This document shows, piece after piece, positions 45,401-55,744 of a stretch of 64,000 nucleotides of DNA; within the stretch, counting starts at the first letter, position 1, and each line of letters starts with the position of its first letter. The position numbers and the translations under genes were made by a program. The notes beneath the pieces are model-generated. The model saw only the letters and a program-made list of their open reading frames with translations. It was not told where the DNA came from and ran no database searches. The stretch covers positions 806,001 to 870,000 of the forward strand of contig JAEOAD010000026.1 in the NCBI GenBank assembly GCA_036365145.1, read 5' to 3'. This stretch comes from Orientallactaga sibirica. Taxonomy: Eukaryota > Chordata > Mammalia > Rodentia > Dipodidae.

Positions 45401-47936
45401 CTTGCCTGCCAAGACTAACAGCCAGGGTTCAATTCCCCAGCACCCACATAAAGCCAGCCAGATGCACAAAGTGGCGCATGCATCTGGAGTTCATTTGCAG
45501 CAGTTGGACATTCTGGCATGTCCATTCTATCTCTCTCTGCTTGCAAATAATTTTTTTTTTTTTTTTGAGGTAGAGTCTCACTCTATCCCAGGCTGACCTG
45601 GAATTCATTATACAGTCTTAGGGTGGCCTCAAACTCATGGTGATCCTACCTCTGCCTCCTGAGTGCTGGGATTAAAGGTGTGTGCCACTTTTTGAGGCAA
45701 AGAAGGAAAAAAAAAAAGGAAGAGAACCAGAGCAAAGGTAAAAGGTGAAAGAGTAGTAAGGCCTGCTCCTAGCCCATGGCGTGAAGTTATGAGAAAACCA
45801 AAGCCAAGAGTCAGCAGTGCAAGGAGAAGCCACGGAGCCACAGGGAGGAGTGGAAAATTTCCTTAGCATTTACAAATCTAATGGGCTAAAGTAGTACTCC
45901 CTCCCAAGTGTTATGCCACCACACATTTTAAGAGTTATAAATTATCCTCAGTTTCATTAAAAATTCACTTACGGGGTGGAGGGAGGACTTAGAGGTTAAA
46001 GTGCTTGCCTGCAAAGCCTACGAATGCATGTTCAGATCTCCAGGTCCCACATAGCCACATGTGAAGTGAGAAAAGTGTGCAATGTCACACGTGCACAAGG
46101 GGGCGCGTGCATCTGGAGTTTGTTCACAGTGGCTGAAAGGCCACTGGCGTGCCCATTCTCTCTCTCTGCATCTTCCTCTCTCTCTCTTTCTCTTAAATAA
46201 AAAAAAAAATTTAAATAAAAATAAATTAACTTAAAAAAAAAGTGTGGGGCCGGGTGTGGTGGCGCACGCCTTTAATCTCAGCACTTGGGAGGCAGAGGTA
46301 GGAGGATCACCATGAGTTCGAGGCCACCCTGAGACTACATAGCTAATTCCAGGTCAGCCTAGACCACAGTGAGACCCTACCTTGAAAAACCAAAGAAAAA
46401 AAAAAAGTGGGGGAAAAACATACATATATGTATATGTATATATACACACACACATACATACAGTGAGAATCCCGGACTTGGTGGTGGTGCACACCTTTAA
46501 TCCTTCAGGATCAGCACATGGGAGGCAAAGGTAGGAGGATCGCTGTGAGTCCGAGGTAACCCTGAGACTACAGTAAATTCCAGATCAGCCCGGGCTGATG
46601 AGTTCCTACCTCAAAAAAAAAAAAAAAAAAAAAGGCTGGAGAGATGGCTTAGTGGTTAAGGCTCTTGCCTACAAAGCCAAAGGACCTAGGTTCAACTCCC
46701 CAGGACCCATGTAAGCCAGATGTGCAAGGGGGCGCATGCATCTGGAGTTCGCTTGCAGTGGCTGGAGGCCCTGACAAGCCCATTCTGTCTCTCTCTGTCT
46801 GGCGCTCTCAAATAAATAAATAAATAAATAATTAAAAAAAAAAAAGGCCGGGTGTGGTGGTACATGCCTTTAATCCCAGCACTCGGGAGGCAGAGGTAGG
46901 AGGATTGCTCTGAGTTTGAAGCCGCCCTGAGACTACATAATCAATTCCAGGTCAGCCTGGGCTAAGTGAGACCCTACCTTGGAAAAACAAAAAAAAAAAA
47001 AAAAAAAAATCTCAGATACCTGTGGACCTTACTAGTGCTGGTCTACCATCACAGGCACATCTGTGCAGGAGTCCAGTGCCCTTGTGATGTCTCTCAAACC
47101 ATAACAGAGGCCAAGTCAGTAACTCCAGGGGAAAGGTGAGGCAAGAGATCGCAGTACATTCTAGGCAACATCATGAGTTCGACGGTTAAGGTGCTTGCCT
47201 GCAAAACATGCATTTGGAGTTCATCTACAGCGGCTGGCGCGCTTTTGTCCATCTCTCTGTGTTTGCAAATAAATAAAAATTTAAAAAAAGGAAAGAAAAG
47301 AAAACCAGGAAGAACCCGGTCTACAGAGGAACAAGCTCTGTTCCCTGCTCTACCCAGCAGGCACTTGGCTTTTATACCTTACAGCAAATGATTGCTCTTT
47401 TCTAGACTTTTAGACTTGTAATGTGTTACTAATTTTCGCCACCCCCCTCTCCCCGCCACGGGCATCACAGCCGCTTGCTGGTTAAAAGATCAAATTCTGG
47501 TGGAATGCAGAGAGATGGCTCAGTGGTTAAGGCGCTTGCCTGCAAAACCTAACAACCCCGGTTCGATTCCCCAGGACCCACGTAAAGCCAGATGCACAAG
47601 GTGGCCCATGTATATCTGGAGTTTGAGTGCAGTGACAAGAGGCCGTGGTGCACCCATTCTTTCCCCCTCCCTCTCTGTTAAAAAAAAAAAAAAAGACCAA
47701 ATTCTCTCTGCACTTGACAAGCAAGCTTGTTTAGTAGTTACATTGGATAATCAATGCACTCGACGTGCATTCAGGGGTCAGTGTCCACTACGACTAAGAT
47801 GCATGGACAGATCCAACAGAACCTAACCAGAGGTGACTTGATTCGCCTTCAATACCTTGTCCAAAACTCTATCAAAACCGTGAACTTGGGCCAGGGCCTT
47901 CATGACTTCGCGCACGCTCTGTGTCAGGCCGTTCAT
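39342..47936 (-). CDS. ACOT13: acyl-CoA thioesterase 13 (THEM2), hotdog fold (3 coding exons)
   Basis: Hydrolyses medium- and long-chain acyl-CoA to free fatty acid and CoA; known at mitochondria and in cytosol, with PC-TP as a partner. The spliced CDS is join(39342-39498, 44060-44244, 47856-47936) on minus, 140 codons, the same length as human. It starts MNGLTQSVREVMKALAQVHG. The hotdog signature HTNKLGTLHGGLTATLVD contains the residues known from human THEM2: Asn50, His56-Gly57, Asp65; Ser83 is present in GAPGVSVDMN. It ends QGRHTKHLGS. Residue 66 is Cys where I recall Asn in human, next to the catalytic Asp. It shares a divergent CpG promoter with TDP2. All splice sites are GT-AG. Confidence 0.96.
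40504..40554 (+). repeat. 17-bp unit repeated three times
   Basis: catatgtcatgagactg occurs three times head to tail; the third has one change (catacg). A short tandem array just beyond a truncated tSINE, with no other recognised role. Confidence 0.85.
43159..43376 (+). repeat. 42-bp minisatellite
   Basis: About five units of a 41-42 bp repeat, marked by gtatggagat at 43195, 43237, 43279, 43320 and 43366. The first three spacings are 42, 42 and 41 bp; the last is stretched by a few bases. The array directly follows a partial B1. Because 42 is a multiple of three, long reading frames stay open on both strands; they are not genes. Confidence 0.9.
44060..44244 (-). CDS. ACOT13: ACOT13 coding exon 2, catalytic
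   Basis: Residues 28-88 (VTVVSAAPGKVTCEMKVEEQ onward) plus two bases of codon 89. The acceptor is ATCCAG and the donor GTATGT. Contains Asn50, His56, Asp65 and Ser83. Confidence 0.96.
44815..45020 (+). repeat. Purine-only tract
   Basis: About 200 bases of almost only A and G on plus (GGAAGAGG, GAGGAAAGG and similar), irregular rather than a clean repeat. A long minus-strand reading frame across it (Ser/Phe/Leu) is a composition effect. Confidence 0.85.
45030..45367 (+). mobile_element. LTR-like remnant, possibly MaLR/ERVL type
   Basis: Not SINE. The stretch contains gagccagcggtcaag, a CCATGGTGAAGC-type block and ends aagctgcttctggtcaggtg plus about 40 bases, a layout I associate with rodent MaLR-type LTRs. 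It lacks clear ends or duplications. A comparable remnant is at 54090-54290 (gaactgtgagccaaaataaa). The class is uncertain. Confidence 0.4.
47856..47936 (-). CDS. ACOT13: ACOT13 coding exon 1
   Basis: Residues 1-27, MNGLTQSVREVMKALAQVHG to RVLDK. The donor is GTATTG, a weaker +4/+5 than usual. The ATG sits at the edge of the CpG island and aligns with the human start; length also matches (27 codons). Confidence 0.94.
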
Positions 47937-48430
47937 CGCGGTCAGGACGCAAGCGAACCGGCTCTCGCGCGGCAGTCAAATCTTGGGAGCTCCGGGAGAA
48001 GGTCAAGCGCGCATGCAGCTTTATATCCCGCTGGCCGGGCGCGGGGTCAGGTGACGCGTGCGCCGCCGTAAGCGCTCCCCGCACCCCGCGCACGAACGTT
48101 CCGGCACCCTCTTGGGACCGAGCGCGCACGCGCCGTCATGAATACCGTGCCTAGGGCAGCCCCGCCTAGGAACCTTGGGGAAGCGGGTCGCGTTTCCCCG
48201 CCGGAAACGTGATGCGCACGTACGAGGAAGGGGGCGGCGCCTGCGCAGAGTCGGGCGATCCGGTGGCTGAATGGCGATGGAGTCGGGAAACGGTGCGGAC
48301 GCGGGAGAGGCAGCGCGTCAGGTGGAGACAGAGACCCGGAGGCTTCGGTGTCTGGAGTTTGCGTTGGTGGCCAAGTGCGACAGCGCCGTAGCTCACTCCT
48401 ACCTGACCGAGAACGACTGGGATGTGAATG
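47900..48430. promoter_or_regulatory. Divergent CpG promoter of ACOT13 and TDP2
   Basis: The two start codons (47936 minus, 48271 plus) are 334 bp apart in CpG-rich, repeat-free sequence. Sites seen: NRF1 consensus GCGCACGCGC at 48124-48133, an NRF1-like GCGCATGC near 48010, and an ETS core CCGGAA at 48201-48206. No TATA box. Palindromic NRF1 sites and ETS cores are typical of bidirectional housekeeping promoters. Confidence 0.8.
48271..48429 (+). CDS. TDP2: TDP2 coding exon 1
   Basis: Residues 1-53 from MAMESGNGADAGEAARQ to TENDWDVN. Donor GTAGGC. A second ATG two codons on is equally usable. The UBA-like helix begins here. Confidence 0.92.
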
Positions 48431-51400
48431 TAGGCTTCGCTCTGTCTCTCGCTTCCGCCTCCTCTCCCGCCGCGGGTCCGCATCCTTATGTGTCTTCTTT
48501 TTTCTTTTTAAAAATTTATTTATTTATTTGAGAGAGAGTGAATGGGCGCACCAGGGCCTCCAGCCGCTGCAAACGAGCTCCAGATGCATGCACCCCCTTG
48601 TGCATCTGGCTAACGTGGGTCCTGGGGAACTGAGCCTCGAACCAGGGTCCTTAGGCTTCACAGGCAAGTGCTTAACCGCGAAGCCATCTCTCCAGCCCTA
48701 AAAGCTTTTTTTTTTTTTTTTTTTCTCCCCAGAAAGCACTGAGCGCCTTCTTCGAGCCGGCAGACAAGGACCCTGCGTGGCCGAGCCAGCCTACGCTCAC
48801 GTTCAAGTCCGACGACTGGTAGGTGACCGTGGGGTCGGGTTGCCTTGGGCGCCCCTGGCTCGGGGGCGGTGGGGGGAGATGACAGCGGCGCCCCCGTCCC
48901 CATCTCGCCTGCAGAACCCGAGCGAACGCTTCTCTCCGAGGGTCTGACAGTCGCTTCCCATGAGATTTGTTGTTGATGTTTCTGTGTTTTGTTTTGATTT
49001 TGTTTTTTTTTTCCAGGCAGGATCTCGCTCTAAGCCCAGACTGACCTGAGACTTACTCTATAGTCCCAAGCTGGTCTCGAACTCACAGTGATCCTCCTAC
49101 TTCTGTCTCCCTTGGGCTGGGATTCCATCGGGCTGCTAATTTTGTTGTTGTTTGTTGCGAAGAGGAGGGCAGAGAGAGAGAGAGAGAGAGGGAGAATGGG
49201 TGTGCCAGGCCCTCCTTCCACTACAAACAAACTCCATGCACCACTTTGTGCATCTAGCTTTATGTGGGTACTGGGGATCAAAACCAGGCCTGTCAAGGCT
49301 TTGCAAGCAGGCACCTTTAACTGCTGAGACATCTCAACAGTCCAGTGTTTGTGTTTTTTTTTTTTTTTTTTTCCGAGATAAGGTCTCCCTCCCACCCAGG
49401 CCAGTCTCAGGCTGTCCTCTAACTTACAGTGAACCTCCTACCTCTGCCTCCCAAGTGCTAGGATTAAAGGCTTGAGCCCATGCCCAGCCCCCTAATTTTT
49501 TAAATATTCTTTTTACTTTGTTTTTATTTATTTGTTTATTTGCGAGCACAGAGAGAGAATGTACACACCAAGGCCTCTAAGCCACTGCAACCCTATTCCA
49601 GATGCATACACTGCTTTGGGCATCTTGACTTTACATGAGTAGTGGAGAATCAAACCCGGCTGGTTCTGGTCATGAGGCTCTGCAGGCAAATGCCTCTAAG
49701 CCATCTCTCCAGCCCCCTAATTTTTTTTTTAAATATGAGACAGCCCTGTGTAGCCCAAGCTGACCTTAAACTTGCTGTGTAGCTGAGGATGGCCTTGAAC
49801 TCCTGATCCTTCTGCCTCTACCTCAGCAGTGCTGTAATTCTAAGTATAGTTTGGAAGTCTCCCTACTTCTGTTCTGTATGCATTTGCTTTCCTCTCCACA
49901 GGTATAACAAGTTAACATCTCTGACCCTTCTCTTTGTGATAGCATCTCACTGAATAGCCCAGGCTAGTCTCAAACCTCCAGTCCTCTTGCCTGAGCGTCC
50001 CCCACCCCCATACAGTGAGACCAAACCTCAGGAAAAAACAATAAAATAAAATAAAATATATCCATAATGCTTGGGACCAAGATGTTTTTCAAATTTTGGG
50101 GCAATTTGGAATTTTGGTTTTCTGATTTGGGGTGTTTAATTCATATTTTCAAATTGATGGGTACAAAGACAACATAGTTCTTTTTTATTTTAACTTGAGC
50201 CAAAAGCGTTTATTTTTTCTTCATTGTAATATGAAGTCTAACATTATAAATAATCACCTTATTATATAACCCTATGTAAAGAAATAAGACAAGAGAAATA
50301 CAGAGAAATAGCTTTTTAGAAGGTAGGTACACTTATTCTTTAAATGTCTAATAGTTATAAGTATAGGCAGAACATGTCAAGTAAGACAACATCAAGTTTT
50401 GGCATTTGTGTTTGGTAACATCATTCATTAGTTTAAATACCTAAACTGGAAGTCAAACCAAGCATGTAAGATCGTTTTTCGAGCAGGGAACATGCCTAAG
50501 TATCAATACATATATAAACGTGAACTGAAGATGCAAGAAATGAGACAATTACTTAAGCAAAACCTTGACTGAGACTGAGTAATATAATTTAAGGAAAAAA
50601 AGCCAAACCGGGTCATTGCTGAGCTAAAATAGTCTTATTTTTAACATACATTAGAGACATTATGAAAGACATAAAGTATTCAAGAATTACTTTTAATCAT
50701 TGAACCTTTTTTTTTTTTTTTTTTTTGGTTTTTCGAGGTAGGGTCTCACTTTAGCTCAGGCTGACCTGGAATTCACTACGTAGTCTCAGGGTGGCCTCGA
50801 ACTCACAGCAATCCTCCTACCTCTGCCTCCCGAGTGCTGGGATTAAAGGCGTGCGCCACCACGCCCGGCTCATTGAACCATTTTTAAGTTTAATATAAGG
50901 CAATAGACAACATAGTTCTTTAATCGATTTGTAGATTTTAAAAATACTTTTTTTTTTTTTTTTTTCTGATCTTGCCAGTATTGACCTAACTAATGAGGAA
51001 AACATGGAAGACCTTATCCGTGAAACTGCACCAGTCACAAGTGTGGTAGATGGTGGCTTGTTCACATTCATTACCTGGAATATCGATGGCCTGGACGCCA
51101 GCAACCTGCAGGAGAGGGCTCGAGCGGTGTGCACGTGCCTAGCTGGGTGAGCCTGGCCACCTGAGTCTGTCTCTACAAGGCAGCCCTTCGAGGCTGCAGG
51201 CTTTGGATACAGACTGGGTCTAACACTGCTCTGAGAACACGTACCTGAGGGAGTTGAGGTTATTCTCACCGGGGCTGGGGGAGAGAAAGGGAGTCCCACA
51301 TTTTATTAGAAGCCTTCTAGAATTGCTTTATTTTATTTTTATTTATTTGTGAGAGAGACAGAGAGTGGGCATGCCAGGGCCTCCAGCTGTTGCAAGTGAA

Positions 51401-51520
51401 CTCCAGGCCCATGTGCCACCTTGGGCATCTGGCTTATGTGGGTCCTAGGAATTGATCCTAGGTCCTTTGGCTTTGCAAGCAAGTGCCTTAACCACTAAGC
51501 CATCCCTCAGCCCTAGAATT

Positions 51521-51561
<41 letters not shown>

Positions 51562-52586
51562 TTTGAGAGAGAGAAAGAGGCAGAGAGAGAATGGGTGTGC
51601 CAGGGCCTCCAGTCACTGCAAATGAACTCCAGATGTGTGCGCCCTCTTGGCATCTGGCTTACATGGGTCCTGGAGAATCGAACCAGGGCCCTTTGGCTTT
51701 GCAGGCCAATGTCTTAACCACTAAGCCATCTCTCCAGCCCTAGAATTATTTTATGTAGTGAACTTTGTACTTAGTCACTGTGATGAAATGTCAATTTCTA
51801 CAAAGCTTTTCTCCTGGCTGTGGCAAAGCTCTGATGCCTGTGGGGCACAGGGTGACAGTGTGAGGAGAAGCCGAAGGCCACTGGATCACTGTCCTCAGAG
51901 GACCTTTGCTGCTCACAGTGTTTCCTGTACCAGTTACTCCACTGGTGGTTTTTGTTTGTTTGTTTGTTTGTTTGTTTTGCAGTGCTGGGCGCCAACTCAG
52001 GGCCTTGCTTAGGCAAGTGCTCTCCCACCGAGTATACTTACAACCCTCCAGTTCTTTCTGAGTGGGTCCTTATGGTACTTTGTAAAACAGTACAGCTCTG
52101 CCTTGTTCACGGTTTTTGCCAAGATGAATCTAAACATGGCTGTTACCTGCTCTGGGCGGGGGAGGGCAGGAGTGCTCTTGCATACTGTGGAGCTCTGTCC
52201 TCTAGAATCCCACACAAGAAGTGAGTGCTGTGCTGAAGCCTGCATTCCATGATGTTTGAAATCAGGTACAGCCCCGACGTGGTGTTCCTACAGGAAGTTA
52301 TCCCCCTGTATTGTGTCTACCTGAAGAAGAGGGCAAGTAGTTACAGAATTATTACAGGTAATGTTTCTAGTGTCTAACCTGTGCTTCGAATCATAGGCCA
52401 ATGAAAGAGGAGTGGGCTGGGGTGGAACTCTGCTGATGGGGTGCTTCCCTGGTGCACAGGACGCCCTGAGCTCAACCCAGCACTGCATAAACCAGGTGTG
52501 GGGTGATGCAGGCTTGCCTTGCATACACGAAGCTCAGAATGAACTCCAGGTCAGCCTGGGCTAGAGTAAGACCCTACAACCCCCCA

Positions 52587-52625
<39 letters not shown>

Positions 52626-53802
52626 CACACACATCTTATTGAGAAAGAAAATGTGTGTGTATGGGCATACCAGGCCTCTTGTTGCTGCAAACAAATAAAT
52701 ACTAGTTACCTGCAGCACTTTGTGCATCTGGCTTTATATGCATACTGGGTAATAAAACCCAGGCTGGCAGGCTTTGCAAGCCAGAGACTTTAACCACTGT
52801 GCCATCTCCCCAGCCCCAAATTTAATGTCTTTGTTTTTTGGTGGGGGTTTGGATTTTTTCATGTAGGGTCTCAGAATTAAAGGTATGTGCCTCCACACCC
52901 GGCAAATTTATTTTCTTCTTTTTCTAAATTTGAATCCATTTAAACATGTTACTCCTTGTTATAAAGTCTTCAGTAGGAAGTTGGGCAGTTGGGCATGAGG
53001 TAGAGAAAGACCCTGCCTAAAAACAAAAAACCCGAGTGCGGCCTGAATCCCAGCACTCAGGAGGCAGAAGTAGGAGGATCACAGTGAGTTCAAGGCCACC
53101 CTGAGACTGCATAGTGAGTTCCAGGTCAGCCTGGGCTAGAGCGAGACCCTACCTCAAAAAACCAAAAGAAGCCAGGCATGGTGGCACACACCTTTAATCT
53201 CAGCACTTGGGAGACAGAGGTAGGAGGATCGCTGTGAGTTCGAGGCCACCCTGAGACTACATAGTGAATTCCAGGTCAGTTGGGCTACCGTGAGACCCTA
53301 CCTTGAAAAAAAAAAAAAAAAAAAAAAAAAAACTTGGTGGGGGAGCTTATGGTAAACTGAAAATCTTTTTGACCTCATCTGAATTCTCTTCCACAAACTT
53401 ACGAAGGTAATGAAGAAGGATATTTCACAGCTATACTGTTGAAGAAAGGAAGAGTGAAATTTATAAGCAAAGAGATTATTCCCTTTCCAAGCACAAAAAT
53501 GATGAGAAACCTTTTGCGTGTACATGTAAGTAAAGCTGGAGGGTTGTTTTATTTTATTTTTTAATTTTTATTTATTTTTTTGAGTTAGACTCTTGCCCTG
53601 GAATTCACTACGTAGTCTCAGGGTGGCTTTGACAAGTTGGAGTTTTGTTTTTTTTCCGAGACAGGGTCTCACTCTAGTGCAGGCTGACCTGGAATTAACT
53701 ATGTCGCTTCAGGGCCTCAAGTGCTGGGATTAAAGGCATGCGCCACCACACCTGGCTATATACATATTCTTTTAAATAGTCTTAGAGAACCCTCTCAGAT
53801 TT

Positions 53803-53835
<33 letters not shown>

Positions 53836-55595
53836 GGTTTTTCGAGGTAGGGTCTCACTCTGGTCCAGGCTGACCTGGAATTAACCATATAGTCTCAGGG
53901 TGGCCTCGAACTCTTGGCGATCCTCCTACCTGTGCCTCCCAAGTGCTGGGATTAAAGGCGTGCACCACCATGCCCGGCTATTTTTGCATAAATTTTAAAT
54001 ACAGACATACTTGTAAAAATTGACATCTTAAATCTGATACGTGTTTTTGTAAGGATATTGGAGCACTTTGCTAGCATTCCACATTTAGAATCACCATAGA
54101 AACTCACTTCTGGGGGTGTCTATGAGCGTGTTTCCACCCTGAATGTTGGTGGCCCCATCCCACGGTGTGGGGTTCCAGAGTGAATAAAGAGGAGAAAGCT
54201 TGTGAAGCAGCAGAATGTAGTTCCTGTTGCCATGCCTTCCCTGCCATCGTGGACTGTACTCTTGAACTGTGAGCCAAAATAAAACCAAAGTGGCACATGT
54301 AGTATCTAGAGTGGGTTTGCAGCATCAAGAGGCCCTGGCATGCACATTCTCTGCCCCTCCCACCCCCCACACAAATAAACTTTTAAAAAAGATTTTATTT
54401 CTATTTATTTATTAGAGACAGAGGAAGCAAGAGAGAGAGAATGGGCGCTCCAGGGCTTCTAGCCACTGCAAACAAACTCTAGACGCATGCGCTACCATGT
54501 GCATCTGGCTTACATGGGACCTGGAGAACTGAACCAGGGTCCTTAGGCTTTGCAGGCATGCGCTTTAACCACTAAGCCATTTCTCCAGCCCCCAAATAAA
54601 TATTTTTTTGAAAACAATGAATCAGAGCTAGGCGTGGTGGCGCACGCCTTTAATCCCAGCACTCAGGAGGCAGAGGTAGGGGGATCGCTGTGAGTTCAAG
54701 GCCACCCTGAGACTACATAGTTAATTCCAGGTCAGCCTGGGCCAGAGTGAGACCCTACCTTGAAAAACCAAAAAGAAAAAAAATCCCCCCTCAGAAAGGG
54801 AAGGTGCTCTTCTGTCCATGTTGGGTGGGCTGCGGGGAGGCAATGTGCGCAGGTTGTCCCTGCTGCACGGTGGGTGGCGTGGTCGCTTGCACTTTGTACA
54901 GAGGCGGACTGCTCACCGTACAGTTTTGGTGGAGTATATGCCAGTCGGTTGACTGTCTGCTGGCTGTTAGGAATCCGGCACTAGTGGACAGTGCAAGCTG
55001 AGCACTAGTTATCTGTCCTGTTGCAGGTGACGATATCTGGGAATGAGTTTTACCTTATGACATCCCATTTGGAGAGCACCAGAGAGCACGCTGCAGAACG
55101 AATGAATCAGCTGAAGATTCTTTTTCAGAAAATGCAGGAGGCTCCACAGTCGACCACAGTTGTATTTGCAGGAGATACAAATTTAAGGGACCAGGAAGTG
55201 AGTAACAGAGTTGGTTCAGTGTTAAAATATTGTGATAATAGTAAACAGACCTTTCACGTTGGGAGGAAAATGAATATGTAAATATTACCCAGTATTCACT
55301 GTGTTCATTTGCTTTGCAGGTCACTAAGTGTGGTGGTTTACCCGGTAACATCTTCGATGCCTGGGAGTTTTTGGGCAAGCCTAAGCATTGCCAGTATACC
55401 TGGGATACACGGATGAATACTAACCTCGGGATACGTGCTACTTGTAAGCACCGTTTTGATCGAATATATTTCAGAGCAGAGGAGGGCCGCCTTATTCCCC
55501 AAGCCTTGGACCTTGTTGGTATGGACAAACTTGAATGTGGGAAATTCCCCAGTGATCACTGGGGGATTCTCTGTAGCATGGAAGTAGTGCTGTGA
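48271..55595 (+). CDS. TDP2: tyrosyl-DNA phosphodiesterase 2 (7 coding exons)
   Basis: Removes TOP2 remnants joined by 5'-phosphotyrosyl bonds from DNA ends, ahead of end joining; the protein is also known as TTRAP. The spliced CDS is join(48271-48429, 48733-48818, 50979-51146, 52266-52357, 53407-53525, 55027-55197, 55320-55595), 356 codons against 362 in human; phases close. N-terminal UBA-like part: residues about 25-65 (LECL/CLEFALVAKCDS and YLTENDWDVN). The Mg-dependent exonuclease-endonuclease-phosphatase domain runs from about 108 to the end, with ITWNIDGLD (Asn116, Asp118), LQEV (Glu148), TSHLEST, GDTNLR (Asp258, Asn260) and SDHWG (Asp344, His345); all key residues are present. The N-terminus diverges most. 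Residue 82 before IDLTNEE is Cys, where I recall Tyr. It shares its promoter with ACOT13. Confidence 0.96.
48430..48732 (-). repeat. TDP2 intron 1, mostly one tSINE
   Basis: A 303-bp intron in which a minus-strand tSINE (48505-48700) makes up about two thirds. The acceptor's pyrimidine tract (TTTTTCTCCCCAG) follows directly. Confidence 0.85.
48733..48818 (+). CDS. TDP2: TDP2 coding exon 2
   Basis: Residues 54-81 (KALSAFFEPADKDPAWPSQP onward) plus two bases of codon 82. Acceptor CCCCAG, donor GTAGGT. Confidence 0.93.
48819..50978. repeat. TDP2 intron 2
   Basis: B1 minus 48995-49125, 49350-49490, 49730-49850 (diverged) and 50720-50870; tSINE minus 49130-49343 and 49510-49716. The stretch 49860-50700 is A/T-rich and unique to me, perhaps an old repeat. 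Confidence 0.7.
50979..51146 (+). CDS. TDP2: TDP2 coding exon 3
   Basis: Completes Cys82, encodes 83-137 and the first two bases of Gly138. It contains the first catalytic motif, ITWNIDGLD. Acceptor TTGCCAG, donor GTGAGC. Confidence 0.95.
51147..52265. repeat. TDP2 intron 3
   Basis: Two tSINEs on minus, 51325-51515 and 51520-51740, the second ending in a TTTA run (51528-51560). A TTTG run at 51950-51980. The other 500 bases are unique with no call. Confidence 0.7.
52266..52357 (+). CDS. TDP2: TDP2 coding exon 4
   Basis: Residues 139-168, YSPDVVFLQEVIPLYCVYLK to YRIIT, with split Gly codons at both ends (138 and 169). Glu148 is the metal-binding Glu. Acceptor ATCAG, donor GTAATG. Confidence 0.94.
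52358..53406. repeat. TDP2 intron 4
   Basis: A B1 tail piece on plus (52505-52580) with a CA run (52590-52622), tSINE minus 52630-52817, B1 plus 53030-53165 and 53170-53330. Confidence 0.7.
53407..53525 (+). CDS. TDP2: TDP2 coding exon 5
   Basis: Residues 170-208, NEEGYFTAILLKKGRVKFIS to NLLRVH. Acceptor ACGAAG, an unusual base pair before the AG but the only one that keeps frame and homology. Donor GTAAGT. Confidence 0.94.
53526..55026. repeat. TDP2 intron 5
   Basis: B1 minus 53570-53640, 53650-53760 and 53835-53985; an LTR-like remnant 54090-54290; a tSINE piece on plus 54290-54385; tSINE minus 54390-54592; B1 plus 54630-54780. 54790-55020 is unique. Confidence 0.7.
55027..55197 (+). CDS. 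TDP2: TDP2 coding exon 6
   Basis: Residues 209-265, VTISGNEFYLMTSHLESTRE to TNLRDQE, including TSHLEST and GDTNLR. Acceptor TTGCAG, donor GTGAGT. 57 whole codons. Confidence 0.96.
55320..55595 (+). CDS. TDP2: TDP2 coding exon 7
   Basis: Residues 266-356, VTKCGGLPGNIFDAWEFLGK to LCSMEVVL, then TGA at 55593-55595. SDHWG carries the last catalytic pair. Acceptor TTGCAG. Confidence 0.96.
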   Translation, partial: VTKCGGLPGNIFDAWEFLGKPKHCQYTWDTRMNTNLGIRATCKHRFDRIYFRAEEGRLIPQALDLVGMDKLECGKFPSDHWGILCSMEVVL

Positions 55596-55744
55596 GGTGC
55601 TTCCCCACATGAGATGTAAGTGTTTGGAGAAGTCGTGTTCTGGATGTCTGCACATGTCTCTCCATCTGGAAAAGTAGCTTTACAAGAGGAAACTGGAGCA
55701 TTATAGAAAAAAGTTACATTTCTTTTTGAACTTTGTGTCCTCAG

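Larger units (their letters stand above)
44245..47855. repeat. ACOT13 intron 1
   Basis: Long tSINE plus 44340-44585 and 45975-46205; B1 plus 44593-44700, 46248-46405, 46475-46615, 46848-47005; B1 minus 45562-45690; tSINE plus 45368-45560, 46633-46830, 47185-47285 (partial), 47510-47685. A polypurine tract lies at 44815-45020 and an LTR-like stretch at 45030-45367. Unique without a call: 45700-45960, 47010-47180 and 47290-47500. Confidence 0.75.
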
